This document shows, one piece after another, positions 9,135-17,945 of a DNA stretch of 64,000 nt. Each line of letters opens with the position of its first letter. Position 1 is the first letter of the stretch. The stretch lies in assembly GCF_000582685.1 (NCBI RefSeq), contig NZ_KK073768.1:420410-484409 (forward strand). The letters run 5' to 3'. Source of the DNA: [Scytonema hofmanni] UTEX 2349 (lineage in GTDB: Bacteria > Cyanobacteriota > Cyanobacteriia > Cyanobacteriales > Nostocaceae). Under the pieces are notes generated by a model. The model was not told the origin of the DNA. It did no database searches and saw nothing but the letters and a program-made list of their open reading frames with translations. The translations under genes and the position numbers were made by a program.

Positions 9135-10610
9135 ATGATAACTAACGAGCGATTTAAAAAGTTTACCATCTTACATTCAAATGATATGCATGGAGACTTT
9201 TTAGCAGAAGCGACAGGTTTAGCTGAAGGTCATGTTATTGGTGGAATGTCGTTGCTTTCTGGATATATAAATAAAGTTCGGCAAGAAGAGAAAAACGTAC
9301 TCTTCGTCATATCAGGTGATATGCTCCAAGGTTCTATGATTGATACCGAATATAAAGGTATTTCAACCATAGAAGTTATGAATTACTTGGCTCCTGACGT
9401 AGTAACTTTGGGGAACCACGAATTAGATTATGGGTTGCCTCACTTACTTTTCCTGGAAAAGATGGCGAATTTTCCTATCGTCAATGCCAACCTCTATATT
9501 AAAAAGTATAACAGACGCTTGATGAATCCCTATCTAATCTTAAATGTAGATGGATTCGATATCATGTTCATCGGAATTGTGACTGAAGAAGCTCTGAGGA
9601 CATTAAAACGTGATAGTAGTATTGGCACCTTTGTCAGCCTTGAAGATGCGGCATCAGAAGTTGGTAAAATTTGTAATGCCTACAAAAATGATGACATTGA
9701 CCTAACAATTATTCTGACGCACATCGGTTTTGAAGAGGATAAAAAATTAGCAGCAATGCTAAACCCAGAATGGGGTGTGGATATGATAATAGGGGGACAC
9801 TCCCATACATTTTTAGAACAACCTGCCGAAGTCAACAATATTTTGATTGCACAAGCTGGAGTTGGCACAGATCAGATTGGACGTTTCGATATTGTAGTGG
9901 ATGACGATACTAACAGCATTGTGGAATGGAAGTGGCAACTTCTGCCTGTGGATAACAATTTGGCACAACCAGATCCCAATATCGAAAAACTGATTGCTAC
10001 CTTCAAAGAAGAAGTTGACCGCAAGTATAATCGACTGGTTGGACGATTAGCACGTAAACTAACCCATCCTAAGCGTGAACAAGAAACTGAATTGGGTAAC
10101 TTAATCGCTGATATTATTGCCCAACAAGATGATATGTTAGATGTGGTTTTTGTAGCGAGTGGTGCAATACGTGGATCAGAATTAGGACCTCTAGTTACAT
10201 TGAGCGATTTAAAAAAGGTTTATCCTTACGACGATATTCTTCATAAGTTTACAGTTAGCGGGGAACATCTGATCAAGATATTTGCACATATTATGAGAGC
10301 GGAAAATCGAATATCAGGTGGTAGTGAGTATTTCCAGCTAAATCAAGGTATTAAAGCGGTTTATAATGATGCCCTGCATAGGGTTGAATCTTTAACTATT
10401 AATGGAGAATCCATACAAGAAGAGCATCAATACACTATATGTATGGATGGCTATCGTTACCAAAATTCCGAGCGTAATTTAGGTATAACGCATGAAGAGT
10501 TAGGCATCTCAAAGGTAATCACAACATCCTGCCAAGATGTCCTGGAAGAATTCTTTGGACATCATCAAAATATTAACAGCCAGATCGAAGGAAGATTGCT
10601 ATACAAATAA
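9135..10610 (+). CDS. Bifunctional metallophosphatase/5'-nucleotidase (UshA-like), no signal peptide
   Basis: A protein of 491 residues. The N-terminal dimetal phosphoesterase domain shows LHSNDMHGDF near residue 14, SGDMLQG, TLGNHELDYG and GGHSHTFLE. The C-terminal 5'-nucleotidase substrate domain (about 300-490) includes ETELGNLIADII and ASGAIRG. The family dephosphorylates nucleoside monophosphates and often 2',3'-cyclic nucleotides. Most UshA-like enzymes are periplasmic, but this one starts MITNERFKKFTILHSN directly at the catalytic domain and has no leader, so it should be cytosolic. The next gene downstream is a nucleoside hydrolase that would cleave its nucleoside products, which suggests a salvage pair. 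Confidence 0.92.
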   Translation: MITNERFKKFTILHSNDMHGDFLAEATGLAEGHVIGGMSLLSGYINKVRQEEKNVLFVISGDMLQGSMIDTEYKGISTIEVMNYLAPDVVTLGNHELDYGLPHLLFLEKMANFPIVNANLYIKKYNRRLMNPYLILNVDGFDIMFIGIVTEEALRTLKRDSSIGTFVSLEDAASEVGKICNAYKNDDIDLTIILTHIGFEEDKKLAAMLNPEWGVDMIIGGHSHTFLEQPAEVNNILIAQAGVGTDQIGRFDIVVDDDTNSIVEWKWQLLPVDNNLAQPDPNIEKLIATFKEEVDRKYNRLVGRLARKLTHPKREQETELGNLIADIIAQQDDMLDVVFVASGAIRGSELGPLVTLSDLKKVYPYDDILHKFTVSGEHLIKIFAHIMRAENRISGGSEYFQLNQGIKAVYNDALHRVESLTINGESIQEEHQYTICMDGYRYQNSERNLGITHEELGISKVITTSCQDVLEEFFGHHQNINSQIEGRLLYK

Positions 10611-10687
10611 CAGAATTTGAGTAAAGATTCAGAATCCAGAAGACCTTGATATCCAAGCCAATAATTAACGAGAAATTAAGAAGTAAT

Positions 10688-10790
10688 ATAGCATTTCCTA
10701 ATCTGTTGAGGTACAAATTTATCTGCGTCCATCGGCGTTTATCTGCGGTTAATTCAATATTCTGTACCTCATGAATGTGGGAATCGCTAT
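10688..10790. repeat. MITE-like element with imperfect 28-bp terminal inverted repeats
   Basis: About 103 bp. The ends begin ATAGCATTTCC and ATAGCGATTCC (the latter on the minus strand), and both inner ends are GAGGTACA/TGTACCTC. The interior TATCTGCGTCCATCGGCGTT has no coding potential. It lies between the nucleotidase and nucleoside hydrolase genes. Confidence 0.6.
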
Positions 10791-10869
10791 AACAGGTTTA
10801 ATTTTCCCATAATTCTGAATTCTTTCTATTAAAAAGATTTAGCATTCTTAAACAAGAGCAATAACCAAA

Positions 10870-11859
10870 ATGACAATCCTTAAAAATCAGCCCATCCCCG
10901 TGCTTGTGGATACAGACGGAGGTGTTGATGATGCCTTGGCATTGATTATGGCATTGAACTCACCGCAATTAGACCTGAAAGCAATTACCGTTTTAGCTGG
11001 TAATATCCATGTAGACCAAGCGACTAATAATGTATTGCGGGTACTGAGTATTGTCCAACCCAATACCTTACCCATTGTAGCTAAAGGTTGTGAAAAACCA
11101 CTGTTTAAACAACCGTTTAATGCCGCAGGCATTCATGGTGCAGATGGGCTTGGTGAATTAGATCAATTTAAAGAAGCTGATGGTACAGCCCGCTATCCCA
11201 AACTAACAATTGAAGCATCTACAGAGAATGCAATTGATGTCATTCTCAAGGCAGCGCAAGAGTACGGTGACAGTCTGAATATTGTGGCTTTAGGACCACT
11301 AACGAATTTAGCAACAGCAATTCAAAAAGATGCCGCCACGATGAAAAAAATAGGGCGAATTATCATTATGGGTGGGGCTGTTACTGTACCTGGAAATATT
11401 ACGGCTGCGGCTGAATTTAATTTTTTTGTAGATCCTGATGCGGCACAAATGGTAATGGAGTCAGGGATTCCCCTCACTTTAGTAGGTTTGGATGTTGCAA
11501 TGAAAGCCCCTTTACCCCGCCAAGTTGTTGAAGATAATTTACAGCGTCATCCTTCAAAAGTCACCCAGTTTATTGCGGATTGCACTGGAATTTATATGGC
11601 TTTCTATCGAGATAATGAAGGCTTTTATGGTTGTTATTTACACGATCCTTTGGCGATGGCAGTCGCTATCGATCCGAGTCTGGTAAAGACTGAATCACTC
11701 TATATGATGGTTGAAACACAAGGACGATTTACCACTGGTTTATCACTGGCAGATCGGCGCGATCGCCGAGATGAATTAACCAATCCACCTAATGTAGAAG
11801 CCTGTTTAGATGTTGATACCGAACAGTTTTTAAAGCTATTCGATCAACTTGTCCGATAA
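10870..11859 (+). CDS. Nucleoside hydrolase (IunH family)
   Basis: A protein of 329 residues with the diagnostic N-terminal calcium-binding motif VDTDGGVDDALALI (residues 12-25). It also has LGPLTNLATAIQKD and GGAVTVPGNITAAAEFNFFVDPDAA, and the later FYGCYLHDPLAMAVAID with a catalytic-type His. The family hydrolyses the N-glycosidic bond of purine or pyrimidine ribonucleosides to base and ribose. It is cytosolic, with no leader. It follows the 5'-nucleotidase by 259 bases on the same strand, so together they could convert NMP to nucleoside and then to base plus ribose. Exact base preference cannot be read from sequence. Confidence 0.93.
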   Translation: MTILKNQPIPVLVDTDGGVDDALALIMALNSPQLDLKAITVLAGNIHVDQATNNVLRVLSIVQPNTLPIVAKGCEKPLFKQPFNAAGIHGADGLGELDQFKEADGTARYPKLTIEASTENAIDVILKAAQEYGDSLNIVALGPLTNLATAIQKDAATMKKIGRIIIMGGAVTVPGNITAAAEFNFFVDPDAAQMVMESGIPLTLVGLDVAMKAPLPRQVVEDNLQRHPSKVTQFIADCTGIYMAFYRDNEGFYGCYLHDPLAMAVAIDPSLVKTESLYMMVETQGRFTTGLSLADRRDRRDELTNPPNVEACLDVDTEQFLKLFDQLVR

Positions 11860-11861
11860 AG

Positions 11862-11890
11862 GTAAAGACGTTCCAGCGGAACGTCTCTAC
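11862..11890. repeat. GTAAAGACG/CGTCTCTAC palindrome after the nucleoside hydrolase gene
   Basis: A 29-bp palindrome with TTCCAGCGGAA core, beginning 2 bases after the stop codon. It is followed by the tail TTTTTATTACTGTTAATTA, shared with the element near 5800. Confidence 0.85.
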
Positions 11891-11919
11891 GATGGTTAGG
11901 ATGTTTTTATTACTGTTAA

Positions 11920-12561
11920 TTAAACGAATTTTAACCGCCCTTGCTGATATGCTAAACGTAAAGCTATAGCTTCCGCGACAATTTGTTGGGGTAATAATCC
12001 CTCTTCATCAATCATTTTTTGTAGCGTGGTTCCGGTTGTTTCATCTACTTCATGAATCGGGGGAATTTGACAATATCTAGCGCCATTTTTTGTGCGACGC
12101 CAAATACTGGGTTTTTGCGTTTTTGCTTGTTTGGGAGTGCGGTGCTTTTTAATTAAGTCACGTACAGCAGTTTGGGAAATTTCTGCTAAATCCAGCAATT
12201 GATCGAGTACTGGCTGGTATTTATTGCTATTTTGTGCTAATTGAAATATGGTTGCTGGCTCAATGGGTGCTAAATTATCTGGAGAAAACTTCTCAAAAGC
12301 TGCTGCTACCTTCAGATATTTTTTCTCTTCACCTGAAAAACCATAGTGTAAAAGTATTTGTTTATACTCTTTTTTCGAGTGCGTCTTTTTTAAGTCAGCT
12401 AAAAAGAAAGCATAACGTAGAATCGTTTCGGTGGCATCAGACAGCGCTAGAAAGTAAAAGTTTTTCGGGTCAACGCTTCTATTTTCTTCAGTGTATTGCT
12501 CAACGCGAGCTCGATCAACTTTGGTTGCAATTGCACCTTTCTCTTGTGTCTTCAGTAACAT
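11920..12561 (-). CDS. Hypothetical protein with possible DNA-binding helices
   Basis: A soluble protein of 213 residues that I do not recognise. It is charged and largely helical. Residues about 115-150 (LDLAEISQTAVRDLIKKH) resemble a helix-turn-helix, followed by a very basic linker (RTPKQAKTQKPSIWRRTKNG). The C-terminal part (DEEGLLPQQIVAEAIALRLA) is again helical. The start is ATG 12561. No signal peptide or membrane segment is visible. Its neighbour to the left is the convergent nucleoside hydrolase gene, so context gives no function. A role in DNA binding is only a guess from the basic region. Confidence 0.65.
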   Translation of the reverse strand: MLLKTQEKGAIATKVDRARVEQYTEENRSVDPKNFYFLALSDATETILRYAFFLADLKKTHSKKEYKQILLHYGFSGEEKKYLKVAAAFEKFSPDNLAPIEPATIFQLAQNSNKYQPVLDQLLDLAEISQTAVRDLIKKHRTPKQAKTQKPSIWRRTKNGARYCQIPPIHEVDETTGTTLQKMIDEEGLLPQQIVAEAIALRLAYQQGRLKFV

Positions 12562-13100
12562 GAGACTAAATATTTAGGTAGGTGTGAGATGATTGATTTG
12601 ATGTGAAGCTTTACCCCTGCTCTTAATAGGGGTGGTTAAAACAAAGATTTTTTTATAAAATAATCTGAGGTATTGACAGATGGCGATCGCATGAACTCAT
12701 TTGTCATCTATATTTAAACTAGAACAAGTGTACTACTATATTAGCAAAAAAATCTCCATGGGTGGGAAAAGTTTGGAGAAATAATCAAAGCTTTATATAT
12801 GTGCGGTTTGGGGGTGATGCGATCGCATGATCTTCTAAATTATCCTTTGCAATAAAAAACCTCGGTGGGATGAACCGAGGCTTATAGGAGAAGTTCAAAT
12901 GTCTATGGTAAATAGTGATTTATGATAGCGTGTAAATAAATATAACAATTTTGTGAAAAACGGTCAATGGTAATGAAAACGGAATTGTCTATAAAAACTA
13001 TAACAAATACTTATAGGTAGAGATAGTGTTTTCAGGGCAAATTTAATAGCCACAGTAAGCTAGGGTGTGAATTAAGTTTAAGGTCATGAGGAGGAAATTC
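12562..13100. other. Noncoding region containing an orphan terminator
   Basis: About 540 bases without a convincing gene. It contains two HIP1 sites and a strong minus-strand terminator at 12851-12880. Confidence 0.6.
12851..12880 (-). terminator. Intrinsic terminator on the minus strand, no protein gene upstream
   Basis: Read on the minus strand, CCTCGGT-TCATCCC-ACCGAGG is followed by TTTTTTATT: a 7-bp stem and a U-run. The nearest minus-strand protein gene that could feed it starts at 15040, beyond two plus-strand elements. A short untranslated RNA between about 12881 and 13085 is possible. Confidence 0.65.
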
Positions 13101-13571
13101 ATGCGATCGGTACTCACTGGAGTTATTATCAGTTTGGGACTGTTCTCATTGCCAGCACAAGCACAACAGGCAGCATCTGATACCCAAATAACGGCGATGG
13201 TAGAAGCATTGCGACAAGCTGCACCGAAAACCGGCTCTGCCAATGATGGACTTTATAGCGAATGGCAAGTCAAACCAGAAACCCTCAAAGGTTGGTCAAG
13301 AACATGCCTAAAAAAGGAACTCACGCCAGCGGAGTTTGAAAACAGCCCTACAACTGCACGTCAAATTGTCTCTTGCATCACCCGTCGGGAGTTAAACAAG
13401 CAGTTTGCCGCAACTAAGAACAACGAAACGGCAGCTGTACGTGGTGTTGCCTGTTGGTGGATGACTGGCAATTATACAGGCTGCAACAGTGGCTTTACGG
13501 CTGCTTATGTGCAGAAAGTAGTGGGTTTTTACCAGCAGCGTTCAAAGCCCGCATCTAGTGTGTCAAGTTGA
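13101..13571 (+). CDS. Small secreted protein with signal peptide, unknown function
   Basis: A precursor of 156 residues starting at ATG 13101. An in-frame ATG five codons upstream overlaps the AGGAGG ribosome site (13088-13093), so the later start is preferred. A classical signal peptide (MRSVLTGVIISLGLFSLPAQ, cleavage near AQA) points to export. The mature part has four cysteines (TCLKKE, SCITRR, ACWWMTG, GCNSGF), which could form two disulfides in the periplasm. I do not recognise the family. It is transcribed alone, with noncoding DNA on one side and a decayed insertion sequence on the other. Confidence 0.8.
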   Translation: MRSVLTGVIISLGLFSLPAQAQQAASDTQITAMVEALRQAAPKTGSANDGLYSEWQVKPETLKGWSRTCLKKELTPAEFENSPTTARQIVSCITRRELNKQFAATKNNETAAVRGVACWWMTGNYTGCNSGFTAAYVQKVVGFYQQRSKPASSVSS

Positions 13572-13696
13572 CAGGATTGCTCCAATTAGAGTAGAGGCGA
13601 TTTCTCCAGAAGCGGGGAAGAGCACGGCAGTCTGGGGGAAGAATTAATCTCCCCCCATCTGCCTCAGAAGAGTAAGATTTAATGCCGAAACACTTT

Positions 13697-13774
13697 AGGA
13701 CTTACGCACTCAGTCACGAGAAAACAAGACTTTGAGATTGCTTCCTTGCGTCGCAATGACGGAAATACGTAATT
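13697..13774. mobile_element. Truncated copy of the AGGACTTACGCAC MITE
   Basis: The left terminal repeat and the interior match the element at 2540-2630. The right inverted repeat is missing, and the sequence runs straight into transposase-derived DNA. Confidence 0.65.
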
Positions 13775-14306
13775 CTATGCCTCTGACTACAAAACAAGCG
13801 AAAATCAAGCTAAGTAAGATTCAGTGGCACAATCGTTCCAAAGTATTGGGAAATAAAAAGCTGGGAGTTAAGGCTTCAAAAAATGCCCTTGGCTTCTATA
13901 GCAAAGTCGCAACTCTTCATGCTCGAATTGCAAATATTCGGCAAGATACAACCCACTCATATGACGACTGATTTAAGCCGAAAAGCTTATGTTATTCGGA
14001 CCCTTGGATTTGAACGTTCAGGGCATGATAGCTAACCAGAAGTTAGCTGCCGCTGTAAGTAACAACTGCTTCTACGAAATTCGTCGTCAGTTAACTTATA
14101 AACAGGCGCACTATGGAACGAAAGTTGAGTTGGTTGATAGGTGGTATCCATCTTCTAAGATGTGTCAAGAGTGTCAACACATTCAACCTATGAAGCTATC
14201 AGAACGAGTGTTCAAATGTAGCAAGTGTGGGGTAAGTCAAGACCGCGATGCGAATGCTGCGATAAACCTTGAGCGTGCCCCTGACAGCAAAGTACGACTG
14301 GCTTAG
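13775..14306 (+). pseudogene. tnpB: Decayed tnpB (IS200/IS605 OrfB) remnant
   Basis: Transposase-like coding sequence is spread over three frames. The first part (KIKLSKIQWHNRSKVLGNKK) reads in frame 1 to about 13955. The middle (TTDLSRKAYVIR) reads in frame 2. The C-terminal part (DLNVQGMIANQKLAAAV, then the zinc ribbon CQECQ...CSKCG and QDRDANAAINLERA) reads in frame 3 to 14306. The N-terminal half with the first RuvC aspartate is absent, and the usual catalytic Glu before DLNV is lost. It is therefore inactive as an RNA-guided nuclease. Its 5' boundary abuts a MITE fragment. Confidence 0.85.
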
Positions 14307-14405
14307 TCGGAACTAAACGCCCGTGGACAAGAAGATGCCGGCATCCTTGGTTGAAACGGGAAGATAACATCAAATTCAGCTTTAGCTAAGTTTGAGTAAG
14401 TTTAT
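14307..14405 (+). mobile_element. Probable right-end remnant of the IS605-type element
   Basis: DNA following the tnpB stop codon has the layout of IS605-family right ends, ending around AAGTTTGAGTAAGTTTATT. In intact elements this region also encodes the guide (omega or reRNA). No left end or tnpA is visible, so the element is not mobile on its own. Confidence 0.45.
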
Positions 14406-14470
14406 TAGAGCAGTGCAAAGGTTCCAGTATGCCTTTCGGCATCTACCTTATAAAGGCTTTGGGGATTCAA

Positions 14471-15040
14471 TTAACGCATTCGTGTGGGAACCCATTTCTG
14501 GAAAGCTTCAAGATGAATCCAGTAAGCGTTATAGCCAACAAATCCCCAAATCAAACCGGCTAATATCAGCACAGCTACACCAATTAATTGCCAAGTTCGA
14601 TTTTTCCAATAGAGTGTTGGTGCGGCACACATGGCGCCCAACCCTGTTAAAATAAAGCCAATGCCTGATATTAGTGGTTGTTTTGTTAACCCCAAGCTGA
14701 TAATGCGTGAACCGATGACGATCGCCACTAAACCAACGAAAAAAGCGTAAATCGCTATTGTTAATAGTTCCCATCCTTGAGAAAGTGCGATCGCCGTCGC
14801 CATGAACAACGCACCAAATAAAACAGTAGTTTCACCAAAAGCTATATTAAAGCTACCAATTACGGGCCAAGTCAAGATCATGTGCAAACCAGTGGTCAGA
14901 GCGATCGCACCCACAATTCCAAAACCCGGAATCCACTGTTTTTGACGAGGGTTATCTATCCCCTCATACAAGTAGTAAGCCAGTAAAAACAATCCGGCTA
15001 CCATGTTGATCAGCATTAGTGTGATGTAATCAATAAACAC
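14471..15040 (-). CDS. DUF981 family membrane protein
   Basis: An integral membrane protein of 189 residues with about six hydrophobic segments: starting near residue 5 (TLMLINMVAGLFLLAYYLYE), then about 37, 65, 88, 120 and 150. The short polar motif NPRQKQWIPGFGI follows the first segment. The pattern and length agree with the DUF981 family. No enzymatic function is known to me. It is located in the cytoplasmic or thylakoid membrane. It is transcribed towards the insertion-sequence remnant. Confidence 0.75.
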   Translation of the reverse strand: MFIDYITLMLINMVAGLFLLAYYLYEGIDNPRQKQWIPGFGIVGAIALTTGLHMILTWPVIGSFNIAFGETTVLFGALFMATAIALSQGWELLTIAIYAFFVGLVAIVIGSRIISLGLTKQPLISGIGFILTGLGAMCAAPTLYWKNRTWQLIGVAVLILAGLIWGFVGYNAYWIHLEAFQKWVPTRMR

Positions 15041-15272
15041 AATTCACCTCTTGCTCTGGTTCCAGGTTGATCAAATAGAACCAAACTAACTCAAATTAAC
15101 TCAAAGTCCGATATCGCTTTTGTTAAATTTCTTTTCAACTCAACTAAAAATGCTTCACTAACCCGTCTTTCTAATATTTTAGTGAATTCCTTAATTTACG
15201 CACTTTTGCAATGGCATATATTTAACTATACCATTCCTATGTTTTTTCAATGTAACTACTTAAAATTTTTTG

Positions 15273-15653
15273 TTAGGCGCTTACTTTGTTACCTTTCTTC
15301 CCCCATCCGGATCTAACTTTCTTATGATAAACACCCCACTCTTGAATACCCCGTTGCTGAAGAATCGCTTTCGCATCGTCTATTTCATCCTTGACATTTT
15401 CTAATACAAGTAAAAAATTACCCTCGAACAATTGAGATTTATAAAATTTGGCTCTTTCTTTAGGTATACCCCTTTTTGCTAAAGCACTACTGATACTTTC
15501 TTCTTCACCCATTGTGCTTTTAATCCAGGCATTAGTCAAAAGCGATACTTTCTCTAAAGAAAAACCTGCGTTTTTCAGTTCACGAAGGGCAGCTTCGACA
15601 TCTTGGCGAATTGAGAATATACCTACAGCATATTTGGATGTTGTGAAAACCAT
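15273..15653 (-). CDS. General stress protein (YflT/GsP17M-like)
   Basis: A soluble protein of 126 residues. The segment VGIFSIRQDVEAALRELKNA followed by GFSLEKVSLLT is typical of the general stress protein 17M/YflT-like domain, which has a beta-alpha-beta fold. The middle (SSALAKRGIPKERAKFYKSQ, FEGNFLLVLE) matches the second repeat, and the tail is basic (KVRSGWGKKGNK). Family members are stress-induced in Bacillus; the biochemical role is unknown. It lies behind the divergent stretch leading to the SDR gene, with its own spacer upstream. Confidence 0.7.
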   Translation of the reverse strand: MVFTTSKYAVGIFSIRQDVEAALRELKNAGFSLEKVSLLTNAWIKSTMGEEESISSALAKRGIPKERAKFYKSQLFEGNFLLVLENVKDEIDDAKAILQQRGIQEWGVYHKKVRSGWGKKGNKVSA

Positions 15654-16069
15654 TTTTACTTATACTCCTTTTAACTAGATTTAACTTAAGCTATGTTGAC
15701 ATATTTTTTCATCAGTCATAAGTATAGCTTTAATGAATTGATATTTCTTACTGATTCTTGAATTAACTGTTACTTAGCATTACGATTTTCGCTCTTTATT
15801 TAAGTCAGGAAAATATCATAAATAAAGTAATTTCTGAAAAATATGTCAAGGTATCGTGATAATCTCAAGAAAGTGCAATATTTCGCATTCTTCATACTCG
15901 CAATATTTCCAGATTTTAGTTTTAAAACTGATATCTATTTGAGGAGGGGAAAAGGGGAAAGGGGAAAGGTATTTTTGAAGAGGGGGACAATGGAACAAGG
16001 GGATAAGGAGAATTCAAAATTTAATACTCTCCCCCTTGTCCCCCTTGTCCCATTCCCAAAGAGGTATTT
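15654..16069. other. Noncoding spacer with G-rich and C-rich simple repeats
   Basis: AGGGGAAA-type repeats (15943-15968) and GGGGGACAATGGAACAAGGG (from 15982) are followed by a complementary CCCCCTTGTCCCCCTTGTCC (from 16031). These arms could pair into a hairpin just upstream of the SDR gene. No gene is seen. Confidence 0.55.
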
Positions 16070-16819
16070 ATGGCAGGTAAATTAGACTCGAAAGTAGCAA
16101 TTATCACCGGAGCATCATCAGGTATTGGTGAAGCCACAGCGATCGCACTTTCCGCAGAAGGAGCAAAAGTAGCGATCGCCGCGAGACGTGGACTTCTCTT
16201 GGATCAATTGGCACAACGCATTGAAGCTAGTGGTGGCGAGGTTTTGCCAATTGTTGCCGATTTGACTGACGAAACTCAAGCGAAGAATTTGGTGCAGAAG
16301 GTACATGCTCACTATGGTCGCGTAGATATACTGATAAATAATGCAGGCTTGGCATTAGCTGGTGACATTGATGGTGCGGATACCTCAGATTGGCGGCGGA
16401 TGATAGACATTAACCTTTTAGGAGTGCTTTATGTTACTCATGCTACTTTACCAGTATTTAAAGCCCAAGGAGTGGGGCATATCGTCAACATCTCCTCAGT
16501 GGCGGGTAGAACAGCGCGAGCGGGCATCGGCATCTATAATTTAACAAAATGGGGTATCAACGGTTTCTCAGAAGCATTACGCCAGGAAGAGTATAAAAAC
16601 AACATACGGGTTACGATTGTTGAGCCTGGGATGGTAGACACAGAAATAGACACTCACATTACTGATGCGATCGCTAAACAGCGTACCATAGAAAGGCGCA
16701 ACTCTATCACACCATTACAAAGCGAAGATGTTGCAGGGGCGATCGTTTATGCTGTAACGCAACCGCAGCGCGTTAACGTTAACGAAATCCTCATTCGACC
16801 AACTGAACAAGGATGGTAA
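16070..16819 (+). CDS. Short-chain dehydrogenase/reductase (SDR)
   Basis: A classical SDR of 249 residues. It has the nucleotide-binding TGASSGIGEAT near residue 15, the NNAG motif at about 90, the catalytic Ser in IVNISSVAG and the YxxxK pair in YNLTKWGI. The R-R pair after strand 2 (AARRG) suggests NADP(H) preference. Substrate is unknown; it resembles the YdfG/serine-dehydrogenase-like group. AAAGAGG lies 7-8 bases upstream of the ATG. The hisC gene follows after a short gap and may be co-transcribed, though no pathway link is evident. Confidence 0.92.
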   Translation: MAGKLDSKVAIITGASSGIGEATAIALSAEGAKVAIAARRGLLLDQLAQRIEASGGEVLPIVADLTDETQAKNLVQKVHAHYGRVDILINNAGLALAGDIDGADTSDWRRMIDINLLGVLYVTHATLPVFKAQGVGHIVNISSVAGRTARAGIGIYNLTKWGINGFSEALRQEEYKNNIRVTIVEPGMVDTEIDTHITDAIAKQRTIERRNSITPLQSEDVAGAIVYAVTQPQRVNVNEILIRPTEQGW

Positions 16820-16840
16820 GGGATGCATGTTTTTTCTTAC

Positions 16841-16870
16841 CCATGAACCCCTTTCCCATGAACCCCTTTC
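16841..16870. repeat. 15-bp tandem duplication upstream of hisC
   Basis: CCATGAACCCCTTTC occurs twice in a row. Each unit holds an ATG and is five codons long, so an upstream hisC frame stays open across it without being conserved protein. Confidence 0.7.
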
Positions 16871-16892
16871 CCCTACTTCTGTAAGAAGTCTA

Positions 16893-17945
16893 ATGAACGA
16901 ATACTTCCGTGCGAATATTGATGCAATGGCTGGCTATGTTCCTGGTGAACAGCCTCAACCTAATAGCCAAATCATCAAACTCAATAGCAATGAAAACCCT
17001 TATCCTCCCTCACCGTTGGTGTTGGAAGTGCTGCGTAATTTTGATGCGGAATGGTTGCGACGCTATCCAAATCCTTTTGCACAGGAGTTTAGAAGCGCAG
17101 TAAGTGAAGCTTTAAAAGTTCCTGCTGATTGGATTATTGTCGGAAATGGCAGTGATGAAGTGTTAAATTTGGTGATTCGCGCTTGTGCAGAACCAGGACG
17201 GAAAGTAGTTTATCCTACGCCCACTTACGTATTATATAGTACGCTGACACAGATGCAATCAGCGGAAATTGTCGAGATTCCGTACACTGAAGACTACCGC
17301 TTACCTTTAGCAGAACTAATCAGCGCTAATGGTTCTGTAACATTTATTGCTTCTCCTAACAGTCCTTCGGGACATGTGGTTTCAACTTCGGAACTGCGGA
17401 AATTAGCAAGTAGTTTATCTGGGGTTTTGGTGATTGACGAAGCTTATGTAGATTTTGCACAGGAGAATGCACTCTCTTTGGTGGAAGAATTTGAGAATGT
17501 CATCGCAATTCGCACACTTTCTAAAGGATACTCGCTAGCAGGATTGCGCTTGGGTTTTGCCATCGCAAATCCGCAGTTGCTGAGTGGATTGTATAAGGTG
17601 AAGGATAGCTATAATATTGATGCGATCGCCTGTAAAATTGGCGCAGCAGCCATGAGCGATCAAGCTTATAAAAATGCTTGTGCAGAAAAAGTGAAGCGAT
17701 CGCGCACAAAGTTAGCAGCAGACTTGAGAGGGTTGAATTTTCAAGTATGGGATTCTCAAGCTAACTTTTTGCTGGTACAGCCAAAAGAAAAAAATGCCGA
17801 ATATCTTTATCAAAGCTTGAAGTCAAAGGGAATTTTGGTACGTTATTTTCCCCAGCCTGGAATTAATGATAAATTACGGATTACTGTGGGTACTGATGAG
17901 CAAAATCAAGTTTTGGTAAAGACGTTGAATAATTTGATGAAGTAG
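16893..17945 (+). CDS. hisC: Histidinol-phosphate aminotransferase
   Basis: A PLP enzyme of 350 residues from ATG 16893. NSNENPYPPSP near the N terminus, GNGSDEVLNLVIRA, ASPNSPSGHV, the VIDEAYVDFA motif and the PLP-lysine segment RTLSKGYSLAGLRLGF are all present. The C-terminal substrate Arg region (LVRYFPQPGINDKLRITVGT) is also present. It transaminates imidazole acetol phosphate with glutamate to give histidinol phosphate in histidine synthesis. The frame is open further upstream to ATG 16827, but that extension is encoded by the 15-bp repeats and does not look like protein. No other his gene is nearby, as is usual in cyanobacteria. Confidence 0.94.
   Translation: MNEYFRANIDAMAGYVPGEQPQPNSQIIKLNSNENPYPPSPLVLEVLRNFDAEWLRRYPNPFAQEFRSAVSEALKVPADWIIVGNGSDEVLNLVIRACAEPGRKVVYPTPTYVLYSTLTQMQSAEIVEIPYTEDYRLPLAELISANGSVTFIASPNSPSGHVVSTSELRKLASSLSGVLVIDEAYVDFAQENALSLVEEFENVIAIRTLSKGYSLAGLRLGFAIANPQLLSGLYKVKDSYNIDAIACKIGAAAMSDQAYKNACAEKVKRSRTKLAADLRGLNFQVWDSQANFLLVQPKEKNAEYLYQSLKSKGILVRYFPQPGINDKLRITVGTDEQNQVLVKTLNNLMK

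Noticed and set aside
13732..13971. Stand-alone 79-residue protein
   Set aside because: Its first part is MITE sequence and the rest is the 5' part of the frameshifted tnpB remnant.
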